DNA of 5,661 nucleotides, taken from Bacteroidales bacterium Bact_23 (GTDB taxonomy: Bacteria > Bacteroidota > Bacteroidia > Bacteroidales > Lentimicrobiaceae). Each line of letters starts with the position of its first letter. The first letter of the stretch is position 1. This document shows positions 1 to 5,661 of the stretch, one piece after another. Position numbers and translations under genes: made by a program. The stretch is taken from assembly GCA_001603685.1 (NCBI GenBank), contig LUZO01000492.1, forward strand, positions 1 to 5,661, read 5' to 3'. The notes beneath the pieces were generated by a model, which was not told the origin of the DNA, did not search any database, and saw only the letters and a program-made list of their open reading frames with translations.

Positions 1-91
1 AAATAAAATTATCAAACTGCTAAAATTTTGTAAATAAACAGGATAGATATGGCCTGGCAATTCGCTTAATAAAAAATGCAATCTGTTTTTA

Positions 92-122
92 CCGGCATTT
101 ACACCGGAAATGCGGGATTTTC
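92..122 (+). terminator. Possible weak rightward hairpin terminator
   Basis: GCATTT (95-100) can pair with AAATGC (108-113) around a 7-nt loop, and two outer C-G pairs (92-93 with 115-116) follow across a G-G mismatch. On the plus strand the stem is followed by ATTTTCT, so it could end a plus-strand transcript entering from the left of the window. On the minus strand it is followed by an A-run and would not terminate. No plus-strand gene is visible here to use it, and the stem is short and imperfect, so this is a weak call. Confidence 0.2.
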
Positions 123-146
123 TATAGATAAGCAAGTCAGCGGGTT

Positions 147-170
147 AGGAAAAGCGGAGCGTTTCTCCAC
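147..170 (-). terminator. Probable intrinsic terminator after the CNNM gene
   Basis: Read on the minus strand, GTGGAG (170-165), loop AAACG and CTCCGC (159-154) form a 6-bp stem with one U-G wobble. It is followed directly by TTTT and then CCT. It begins 16 bp after the stop codon of the CNNM gene, the usual place for a Rho-independent terminator, and would end the leftward transcript of the whole cluster. The U-tract has only four residues, so termination may be partial. Confidence 0.45.
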
Positions 171-185
171 ACAAAATACCGAAAA

Positions 186-1454
186 TTAATCCGGATTTAT
201 TTTCAGCAGCACTTCTTCTATCCGGTTTTCTGTTGCGCTTAAAATGGTAAAAACAAAATCATCCACCCGTATCTCCTCATTTACACCGGGGATGCTTTCG
301 TGATTGAAAATAATTAGTCCGGCAAGGGTTTCGTAATCATCCGATTCGGGAAGGCCCAGGCGATATTTCTGATTCAGATAATCAATCTCATGGCGGCCCG
401 AAAAGATAAAACTATGCTCAGCGATCTGTTTTTCCGAAAGTTCTTCAACATCATATTCATCATCTATTTCGCCAAATATCTCTTCGATGATGTCTTCGAT
501 GGTCAGCATACCGGCCGTTCCGCCAAATTCGTCAACTACCAGTGCTACACTCTTCCGTTCATCCATAAACATATTCAGCAGAATGCTAGCCGGCATGGTT
601 TCCGGAACTATCATCACCGGCATGGTAATCTCCGCGATGGTTTCAGGCTTTTTAAAAAGATCGTATGAATGGGTATAGCCGATAATGTTGTCGATGGAGT
701 CCTGATAAATAAGCACTTTTGAATGCCCCGATTCAATAAAAAGGCCAGTAAGCGTATCAATGGACTCTTCCTGGTTTAATGCCACGATTTCGTTCCGGGG
801 AACCATACACTCGCGTAACTTTACATTGCCCAGATCTCTGGCATTCTGAAACATCTGTATCTCCTGATAATCTTCACTCTCCTCCTGGGTAACGGCACTC
901 GACTCGCTCAGAAAATGATCCAGGTCCACAATACCGAATACATGCTCGGGCTGCGTTATGTTCACTTTGAGCAGGTATTTGAGTATCAATTCGGAAAGGC
1001 CGGTAAAAAATGCGATTACCGGGTAAAACAGAATGTAGAAAAGGTTGAACGGGATTGCGAAAAAATTTAATATGCTGTTTGGATTGATCCTGAATAGCGT
1101 TTTGGGGAGAAATTCGCCGAAAATAAAAATTATAAGGGTCGAAATCAGGGTTTGCAGGATGAGCAGCATTGCCTCTTCGCCCGGACTGCCTGCCAGCATT
1201 TGCCTGAGCGGCATCTCAAGCATTTTTGCAATGAAAATTCCGTAAATGACCAGGGCTATATTATTGCCTACCAGCAATGCACCAAGAAAGCGCGACGGCT
1301 TTTTTACAAATTTGGAGAGTATCCTGGCCGATAGGTAATCCTTGTTTTTATCTACCTCGATCTTAAGTTTATTGGCAGTAACAAAGGCAATCTCAAGGCC
1401 CGAGAACAAAGCCGAGAAGATTATGGTAATAACAACAGGAATAAGTAATTCCAT
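186..1454 (-). CDS. CNNM/CorC family membrane protein with CBS pair ('hemolysin' family)
   Basis: This 422-aa inner-membrane protein has the full architecture of the CNNM/CorC family (often annotated hemolysin or TlyC-like). An N-terminal DUF21/CNNM membrane domain has hydrophobic segments near residues 3-27, 56-79, 97-117 and 133-163, with the conserved SGLE (18-21), GNN (63-65) and GEFLPK (114-119) motifs. A CBS pair spans about 212-335: it opens with the CMVPR motif (217-221) and contains VVDEFGGTAG (307-316). A CorC/HlyC C-terminal domain covers about 345-420. Characterised relatives move Mg2+ or Co2+, or confer resistance to them, with the CBS pair binding ATP-Mg; ion efflux is therefore the likely role, and true haemolysis is unlikely. 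The ATG start fits the family N-terminus. It lies 63 bp after lptC behind its own -7 element, so it may be expressed separately. GldE is a distant relative in gliding Bacteroidota, but I see nothing that favours that identity. Confidence 0.93.
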   Translation of the reverse strand: MELLIPVVITIIFSALFSGLEIAFVTANKLKIEVDKNKDYLSARILSKFVKKPSRFLGALLVGNNIALVIYGIFIAKMLEMPLRQMLAGSPGEEAMLLILQTLISTLIIFIFGEFLPKTLFRINPNSILNFFAIPFNLFYILFYPVIAFFTGLSELILKYLLKVNITQPEHVFGIVDLDHFLSESSAVTQEESEDYQEIQMFQNARDLGNVKLRECMVPRNEIVALNQEESIDTLTGLFIESGHSKVLIYQDSIDNIIGYTHSYDLFKKPETIAEITMPVMIVPETMPASILLNMFMDERKSVALVVDEFGGTAGMLTIEDIIEEIFGEIDDEYDVEELSEKQIAEHSFIFSGRHEIDYLNQKYRLGLPESDDYETLAGLIIFNHESIPGVNEEIRVDDFVFTILSATENRIEEVLLKINPD

Positions 1455-1480
1455 TTAGTTTCAGTAAACCGATTATTTTG

Positions 1481-1488
1481 CAAAGGTA
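1481..1488 (-). promoter_or_regulatory. Bacteroidota-type -7 promoter element for the CNNM gene
   Basis: On the minus strand the lptC/CNNM gap contains TACCTTTG followed by CA, an exact match to the Bacteroidota -7 consensus TAnnTTTG. Transcription would start near 1473-1477, giving a leader of about 20 nt before the ATG at 1454. The -33 position is poor: GATG or TGTG replaces TTTG, depending on spacing. The exact -7 match in the only sizeable gap of the cluster makes it a good candidate, which would give the CNNM gene a promoter of its own besides any read-through from lptC. Confidence 0.6.
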
Positions 1489-1517
1489 ATGTTTTTCAAA
1501 GGATTTACATCACAGGG

Positions 1518-2105
1518 CTACTGATCTTCATTGATATACATTTCGCCTCTGGGTTTTCTGATCATCCATTTATTGAAGTTCTCATCTGCTTCCATTCCTT
1601 CGCCATACAATATTTTATCGGGGGTGGTAATGGTAACCATTTTATCGGAAGTAACCCTTTTGGTATTCTGATTCCAAATCAGTAACTCAGTGCTCAGTTT
1701 TTCCTGCTTTATATAGTTGGTTACCATCACATTGCGATGCGCTTCCATGGTTTTGGCCATTTCGTTATTGATGCCATATTCAGCGGTAATCTCGGTTCTG
1801 ATGCTATCCGGATTAAGCGAATCGAAGAAGATTACTCTGAAACCCAGAGGAAACCTGATTACAGCGCCTTCCGGAAGTTCATAACGACGCAACTCCGGAG
1901 CGGTCAGGGTATATTTTACCCTTCCCATCTCACTCTCCGAAATGCTTACTTCCCGGGCATACATAACGGGAACGGTGTCGGGCTGGTTGAGCCGGGCTAT
2001 TTCGTCCAGATTGTTTTTACACCCAAAAAGCGCTGCCACAAGGGTGAGAGTGGCAACGCTTCTGAGCGCAATATTAAATAAGGTATTACCTGAAATGGTG
2101 TTCAC
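1518..2105 (-). CDS. lptC: LPS export protein LptC, lipoprotein type
   Basis: LptC is the single-span or lipid-anchored component that receives LPS from the LptB2FG transporter and passes it to the periplasmic LptA bridge. The 195-aa product is close to the usual length (about 190 aa). Residues 10-28 form a hydrophobic signal ending in LFGC, a lipobox with Cys29 as the likely lipidated residue; Phe at -2 is not the commonest choice. The rest is predominantly beta-strand, as expected for the LptC/YrbK fold. The stretches ELLIWNQ (139-145) and TPDKILYGEG (161-170) resemble what I recall of Bacteroidota LptC proteins. The start is GTG, 10 bp after the TPR stop. No in-frame ATG precedes the signal peptide and the next Met is too far inside, so GTG is well supported. 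No Shine-Dalgarno sequence is visible, and translation is probably coupled to the upstream gene. Confidence 0.85.
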   Translation of the reverse strand: MNTISGNTLFNIALRSVATLTLVAALFGCKNNLDEIARLNQPDTVPVMYAREVSISESEMGRVKYTLTAPELRRYELPEGAVIRFPLGFRVIFFDSLNPDSIRTEITAEYGINNEMAKTMEAHRNVMVTNYIKQEKLSTELLIWNQNTKRVTSDKMVTITTPDKILYGEGMEADENFNKWMIRKPRGEMYINEDQ

Positions 2106-2115
2106 GGGCCAAGAG

Positions 2116-3471
2116 CTATTTTGCAGCCCTGATGGTGGTGGTTTCGTTGATCCAGCATCCGACGGTATATGAACTGCCTTCGTTCAGATCGCGGAAGAAC
2201 AGGTCGCTGGCGGGCGGAAAATGCTTCGAAAACTGACTGATTTTGTTGTTTGCATCAGCCTCAACCGACGGATCTACACTGCGTGCCTTGATGTACTTAT
2301 CAACAGCAGCCCAGAATACGGTCTTTCCTCCCATATCATCATCCGTACACATCGAAGAGCTCGAAGCATAAAGGTCGCCGATCAGGATGTAGGCCTTGCC
2401 GTAATTCGGATCGATCTGCAGAATTTTGTATGCATTGGTACGCGCCTGAGAGTAGTTCTTCTGGTTGAAGTTGATGTTGGCAAGAATATTCAGCGCCTTG
2501 ATCTTATCGGCATCATCTTCGTACAAATTGACGGCCTGCTGCATATATTCGGCAGCTTTGCTGATGTTGTTCTTCTCCAGGTTGAGGCTTCCCATCAGAT
2601 ATGCCGACTGTGCACTGGGCTGCAGCTTGTGGAGGTTTTCAGTTGCTTTGAAGAACAGTTCTGAGTCGGTACATCTTTTCCTGTCGAGCACACTGGTAAT
2701 CTTGGTTAGCAGCTCAATATCGTTGGGCTTCTCGGCAAATTTTTTGTCATAAATGCCAATCAGCTCGGTGCAGTTTGCAAAAGGCTCAAAGGTGGCTTCA
2801 ATGTTTCCTTTCACATTCTCCCAGTTAGCAAGAGCCTTGGGATCGTCCTTGTGCACCTTTATATTGTGATCGACAATATCACTTGCCAGATCGTATGCAT
2901 CAACAATAACCGACTTGTCGAGTTTGCCGATGTCAACCATTCCAAGTACTGACCTGAAATAGTAAACTACAACGGCGCCTTCCGACTTTTTGCCCGAAAG
3001 CTCTACCGCTTTCTTCAGAACAGGGTATATTTGTTCAACTTTATCTGTGCGATAGGTGTACAGATCAATCCCTTTTCTTCCCAGCACATATCCTTCCCTG
3101 CCAAAGTAGGTGATACGCTGATCATATACCATCATAAGGGTATCGATATATTTTTCGCGCATTGCCGGGTCTTTGCTTTCATCAATGCGTGAAGAAATGA
3201 TTCTTGCACCATCAATGTAGGTATTCTGGCTGGCAAGCGGGCAGTTCTGAAATACCCAGCGCCAGTGAGGCAAAGCATCTTTATAGTTTTTCTGTTTGGC
3301 AAATTCCCGGTACAGCGAAAAATTCAATACGCAGGTTGTTGAATCGGTTCCGTATTTGGGACCGCTTGCCGCTGTTTTTTCTTCATCTTCTTCGTTCTGT
3401 GCTTTTGTAACCCCGGTAAAGCCAAGGCTGATCACAAGAAGAAAAATTAACGCTTTTACACCCTTTTTCAT
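2116..3471 (-). CDS. Secreted TPR-repeat protein of unknown function
   Basis: This 451-aa protein has a clear Sec signal peptide (Lys-rich start, hydrophobic core 7-22, likely cut after TKA at 24), so it should lie in the periplasm or on the outer membrane. After an acidic linker (26-32) the chain is largely helical. TPR-like units are clearest at about 286-370 (YLMGSLNLEKNNISKAAEYM, then a unit with NFNQKNYSQARTNAYKIL, then DPNYGKAYILIGDLYAS), with a degenerate unit near 52-77. Six cysteines (47, 77, 234, 267, 375, 439) in an exported protein suggest disulfides. The C-terminus GSSYTVGCWINETTTIR resembles that of related proteins found beside lptC in other Bacteroidota. It starts with ATG 19 bp after the barrel gene and is followed 10 bp later by lptC, which implies one transcript. 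TPRs usually bind proteins; a scaffold role in envelope assembly is plausible but unproven. Confidence 0.85.
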   Translation of the reverse strand: MKKGVKALIFLLVISLGFTGVTKAQNEEDEEKTAASGPKYGTDSTTCVLNFSLYREFAKQKNYKDALPHWRWVFQNCPLASQNTYIDGARIISSRIDESKDPAMREKYIDTLMMVYDQRITYFGREGYVLGRKGIDLYTYRTDKVEQIYPVLKKAVELSGKKSEGAVVVYYFRSVLGMVDIGKLDKSVIVDAYDLASDIVDHNIKVHKDDPKALANWENVKGNIEATFEPFANCTELIGIYDKKFAEKPNDIELLTKITSVLDRKRCTDSELFFKATENLHKLQPSAQSAYLMGSLNLEKNNISKAAEYMQQAVNLYEDDADKIKALNILANINFNQKNYSQARTNAYKILQIDPNYGKAYILIGDLYASSSSMCTDDDMGGKTVFWAAVDKYIKARSVDPSVEADANNKISQFSKHFPPASDLFFRDLNEGSSYTVGCWINETTTIRAAK

Positions 3472-3490
3472 GACTCTGTAGTTTTAATTG

Positions 3491-4792
3491 TTAATCATAC
3501 TTTCTGATAATAAACCACCGTTCAAAGATCGAAAGACCCAGTGTAAAACGGAAGTAATTCTCTTTTATCAGGTTTTCCGCAACTGTACCCCTTGTTCCGA
3601 TCTCTGCTGCAAAATTCACGGTTGACCGGGTTCGTGGTATTGGCAACCCAAACCCAAAACTTATGCCAAACTCATCAATCCTTTGATTGCGCAACTCGAG
3701 GAAGCTGTTTGAATATCTGAATCCGGCCCTGTAGGTAATGCGCTGAAAATAGTTTGAAACCGTTGAAACTGAAGGCGTATATTCACCTCCTACGCCAAGC
3801 CTCATACTATTCTTCAGTGTATCCGGTTGATCAAAGTAACGATATTTTTCCCACATTTGCAACTGATAATCGGCTCCAACAAGCCATTTATCTGTTTTTC
3901 CGATTGAAAAGCCCAGACCCAGGCCTGCGGGCAACAGGATATCACCTTTTATTGACGGCTCATTTACCAGTGTGTCAATAACTCTTTCAAGGCCATTGCT
4001 TTGCATGAAGTATCTGTAACCCAGCCTTTTCTCCGTGGCGCTTATTTCCGAATTACCCTGAGCTACCGCTCCCACTCCCAACTGAAGGCCTCCGTTGAAA
4101 CGATATTTGTAAAAAAGTCCGTAATTGAGGCTGATATCGTGAATGTGGGTTGTTGTTGCTGCTTTATAATTCATTCTGTAGGCCGAATCGGGAAAAGTAG
4201 TGGCACTCCATTTCTCAATTGTCCCGAAAAGATAGTTTAAATTAAAGCCGGCACTCAGGTTTTTTGTAATTGAAATGCTATTTCCCCAGTAAAACTGGTT
4301 AATGCCGCCGCTTCCCTCGTACTCCCGGGTAACCTTGCCAATCACATCCTCAACCGTTTTATCAATCATGTGGTATCCGGTGCCGCTGTAGGGCAGCAAT
4401 CCAATGCTGCTTCTCCACCAGCGCGTTACCGGAAATCCGAAGAGCAGATATCCCAGCGAGGTGTAATTCGCCGACTGGCTCAGATTCTGGGTAACCAGCC
4501 TCGACTGCCTTGAATAGCCGCCAATGTCGAACACAAAAGACAGGGTGTCGAACGACCTGTAGGTTGCAGGGTTGGCTGTGTTTACAAAAAACGGAGAGCT
4601 TACCCCGTACGAAATGCCGCCCATCGCCATGTTATAGGCATTGGTATTGGGCATCAGATCGCCGATGCCAAAACGCGAATATGGCGAACTGATTCTGTTC
4701 TGGGCAAAGCCGCTGCCCGAAGAGAGTGCCAGTACAAATACCTGTAACAGTATTATTAAATAGGTGTGTTTACTTTTCAAGGTTGTAGTCAA
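3491..4792 (-). CDS. Predicted outer-membrane beta-barrel protein, function unknown
   Basis: The 433-aa product has a signal peptide (basic 6-9, hydrophobic 11-23, likely cut after GFA at 30), then SPYSRFGIGDL (36-46) and AYNMAMGGISYGV, a pattern common at the N-terminus of Bacteroidota barrel proteins distantly like the FadL/OmpP1 group. The remainder alternates polar and hydrophobic residues and is rich in Tyr, Gly and aromatic girdle positions. It ends in a last strand around RFTLGLSIFERWF and a short basic tail, IIRKYD. The substrate is unknown. The start is TTG at 4792, 23 bp inside coaX: an in-frame TGA lies four codons upstream, no ATG precedes the mature protein, and the only other option is TTG at 4780. 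The DNA before it is A-rich without a Shine-Dalgarno site, as is usual in Bacteroidota. It may be expressed from coaX read-through and from an internal promoter. Confidence 0.85.
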   Translation of the reverse strand: MTTTLKSKHTYLIILLQVFVLALSSGSGFAQNRISSPYSRFGIGDLMPNTNAYNMAMGGISYGVSSPFFVNTANPATYRSFDTLSFVFDIGGYSRQSRLVTQNLSQSANYTSLGYLLFGFPVTRWWRSSIGLLPYSGTGYHMIDKTVEDVIGKVTREYEGSGGINQFYWGNSISITKNLSAGFNLNYLFGTIEKWSATTFPDSAYRMNYKAATTTHIHDISLNYGLFYKYRFNGGLQLGVGAVAQGNSEISATEKRLGYRYFMQSNGLERVIDTLVNEPSIKGDILLPAGLGLGFSIGKTDKWLVGADYQLQMWEKYRYFDQPDTLKNSMRLGVGGEYTPSVSTVSNYFQRITYRAGFRYSNSFLELRNQRIDEFGISFGFGLPIPRTRSTVNFAAEIGTRGTVAENLIKENYFRFTLGLSIFERWFIIRKYD

Positions 4793-5522
4793 GTATTTTT
4801 TTCAATCCGGCAATAACCAGATTGGAGTTTGCAAAGATGTTATTTTTAAGCTTTTTTTCAAAATAAAACATATCACCACCGGTAATAATAATCTTCAATT
4901 CCGGATAAATGGCCTTATATTCCTCAATAATACCATCTATTTCGGCTTTTGCACCATTCATAACACCTGACAAAATCGATTCATCAGTTGTTTTTCCGGT
5001 CAGAAAACTGATTTCTGCAGGATTTAATAACGGCAGCCGGCTGGTAAAAGTATTCAGTGCCCTGAAGCGTATGGTTATGCCCGGTGATATGGCTCCGCCT
5101 TTATACACACCCTCTTTACTGATAAAGTCGTAAGTGATGGCAGTCCCGGCATCAATCACCAGCAGATCCGAGCCCTGAAAGAGATGCCATGCACCGGCAA
5201 CGCCGGCAATTCTGTCGCGCCCCAGTGTTTCGGGGGTGTCGTACTGAATGGTAAACGGCAGCGGAGTGTCATGACTCAGGTTAATCCACCGACACTCCGG
5301 AAGCATCTGCATATAGGCCGAAGCATCGCCGGCTACAGAACTTATAATGGCTGCCCGGGGCTGATAAACCGCAAGTCCGGGCGAGTTAAACAACTCAGGT
5401 GTCGGATCGGCAAACGATTCCAGCAGAACCATCTGGTCTCCCTCAAAAACAGCCACCTTGGCTCTGGTATTCCCGATATCGGCAACTAACCGGATGTGGC
5501 TTCCTTGTGAGTTTTGAACCAT
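4770..5522 (-). CDS. coaX: Type III pantothenate kinase
   Basis: CoaX phosphorylates pantothenate with ATP, the first step of coenzyme A synthesis, in the cytoplasm. It belongs to the ASKHA fold; type III enzymes need a monovalent cation and are not feedback-inhibited by CoA. Numbered from the ATG at 5522 (250 aa), the diagnostic motifs are all present: phosphate loop DIGNT (15-19), GRDR (101-104) with the proposed catalytic Asp, DAGTAITYD (124-132) and GGAISPG (142-148), with TGG near the C-terminus. The length is typical. An upstream in-frame TTG at 5537 would add five residues (MHREH). I prefer the ATG, because AGAGA lies just upstream and the extra residues precede the conserved core. The gene is first in the cluster behind a -7 element, and its 3' end carries a promoter, a hairpin and the start of the next gene. 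Confidence 0.93.
   Translation of the reverse strand: MVQNSQGSHIRLVADIGNTRAKVAVFEGDQMVLLESFADPTPELFNSPGLAVYQPRAAIISSVAGDASAYMQMLPECRWINLSHDTPLPFTIQYDTPETLGRDRIAGVAGAWHLFQGSDLLVIDAGTAITYDFISKEGVYKGGAISPGITIRFRALNTFTSRLPLLNPAEISFLTGKTTDESILSGVMNGAKAEIDGIIEEYKAIYPELKIIITGGDMFYFEKKLKNNIFANSNLVIAGLKKILDYNLEK
4803..4824 (-). other. Hairpin in the leader of the barrel gene
   Basis: On the minus strand CAATCTGG (4824-4817) pairs with CCGGATTG (4810-4803) around the loop TTATTG, giving an 8-bp stem with one U-G wobble. Seven A (4802-4796) and then TAC separate it from the TTG start at 4792. It would sit at the very 5' end of a transcript from the internal promoter. It is followed by A and not U, so it is not a terminator. 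The bases also encode the CoaX C-terminus, so chance cannot be excluded. Confidence 0.45.
4832..4862 (-). promoter_or_regulatory. Internal promoter in coaX for the barrel gene
   Basis: Read on the minus strand, TTTG (4862-4859), exactly 19 nt, and CATCTTTG followed by CA (4839-4832) match the Bacteroidota layout TTTG-N19-TAnnTTTG, with a single mismatch (C for the first T of -7). The spacer is A/T-rich. Transcription would start near 4824-4828, about 35 nt before the TTG of the barrel gene. Of the three promoters called here it is the only one with both boxes at good spacing. It would allow barrel, TPR and lptC expression independent of the coaX promoter. Confidence 0.55.
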
Positions 5523-5558
5523 ATGTTCTCTGTGCAATTAATTTTTTGAACCGTAAAT

Positions 5559-5566
5559 CAAAAGTA
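5559..5566 (-). promoter_or_regulatory. Bacteroidota-type -7 promoter element for coaX
   Basis: The minus strand reads TACTTTTG, an exact TAnnTTTG match, 36 bp upstream of the coaX ATG at 5522. The predicted start of transcription, near 5551-5555, gives a leader of about 30 nt. At 19-nt spacing the -33 box is CCGT, so it is weak and the promoter may need help or be modest. It probably drives coaX and, by read-through, the three genes behind it. Confidence 0.5.
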
Positions 5567-5584
5567 ATACCGCATACAATTTTA

Positions 5585-5595
5585 AACGGCCCGTT
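5585..5595. repeat. 11-bp palindrome at the -33 region of the coaX promoter
   Basis: AACGG-C-CCGTT is a perfect 5+1+5 palindrome that covers the expected -33 box of the coaX promoter, a position where a repressor or activator could act. Just beside it TCCGG (5597-5601) and CCGGA (5607-5611) form a second short inverted repeat. Both are short enough to occur by chance, and no regulator is encoded in the window. Confidence 0.25.
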
Positions 5596-5661
5596 ATCCG
5601 GAAAACCCGGAAAGGCAACTTGTACTATTATAATATGGTATAACCCTGTTGATGTATTGTT

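Noticed and set aside
76..189. Plus-strand 37-aa open frame starting with ATG
   Set aside because: Short, overlaps the probable terminator and the end of the CNNM gene, and has no composition or motif that supports coding.
1737..2081. Plus-strand open frame of 114 aa
   Set aside because: Antisense shadow of lptC, without recognisable motifs or a start signal.
2221..2664. Plus-strand open frame of 147 aa
   Set aside because: It is fully antisense to the TPR gene, whose signal peptide, repeats and operon position are convincing. The predicted protein shows no family motif.
3521..3528. GATCTTTG on the minus strand near the end of the barrel gene, as a promoter for the TPR gene
   Set aside because: It has two fixed features of the -7 box (A and TTTG) but no TTTG at the right spacing, and it encodes the conserved last strand of the barrel, so coding constraint explains it.
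5629..5634. TATAAT on the plus strand
   Set aside because: It resembles a sigma-70 -10 box of Proteobacteria, but the Bacteroidota housekeeping sigma factor uses TAnnTTTG. The region is simply AT-rich.
5523..5661. Minus-strand open frame continuing from the window edge into coaX, and a shorter one ending at TAA 5594-5596
   Set aside because: Either could be the C-terminus of an upstream gene, but about 20 residues (shorter frame) or about 60 (longer frame, which overlaps coaX) without a recognisable motif are not enough to call one.

Overview
The window reads as chromosomal DNA of a Bacteroidota bacterium, probably of the order Bacteroidales or a close relative. Three things point there: the gene order and protein families (type III pantothenate kinase, an outer-membrane barrel starting with an SPYSRFGIGDL-type motif, a periplasmic TPR protein, a lipoprotein LptC and a CNNM/CorC 'hemolysin' protein), promoter motifs of the Bacteroidota type (TAnnTTTG at -7), and start regions that lack strong Shine-Dalgarno sequences but are A-rich. 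The species cannot be named from this sequence.

All five genes lie on the minus strand, so transcription runs from right to left. From right to left: about 140 bp of upstream DNA with a -7 element (5523-5661); coaX (4770-5522), the first enzyme of CoA synthesis; an outer-membrane beta-barrel protein of unknown function (3491-4792) that overlaps the end of coaX by 23 bp and starts with TTG; a secreted TPR protein (2116-3471) 19 bp further on; lptC (1518-2105), starting with GTG 10 bp after the TPR gene; a 63-bp gap carrying a second promoter; and a CNNM/CorC family membrane protein (186-1454), followed by a probable intrinsic terminator (147-170). The remaining left flank (1-146) holds no gene that I can support.

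The first four genes are packed like one operon. Three of the five products are predicted to reach the cell envelope beyond the inner membrane: the barrel, the TPR protein and LptC. LptC is part of the bridge that carries lipopolysaccharide to the outer membrane, so the unnamed barrel and TPR proteins may have envelope-assembly roles; this is inference from context. The best regulatory signal is inside the 3' end of coaX: a TTTG-N19-CATCTTTG promoter, an 8-bp RNA hairpin just after it, a run of seven A, and then the TTG start of the barrel gene. This would let the envelope genes be expressed apart from coaX.

I see no mobile element, CRISPR array, tRNA, rRNA or defence system. The window is mostly a conserved housekeeping cluster, and its novelty lies in the two uncharacterised envelope proteins and in the coaX/barrel junction.
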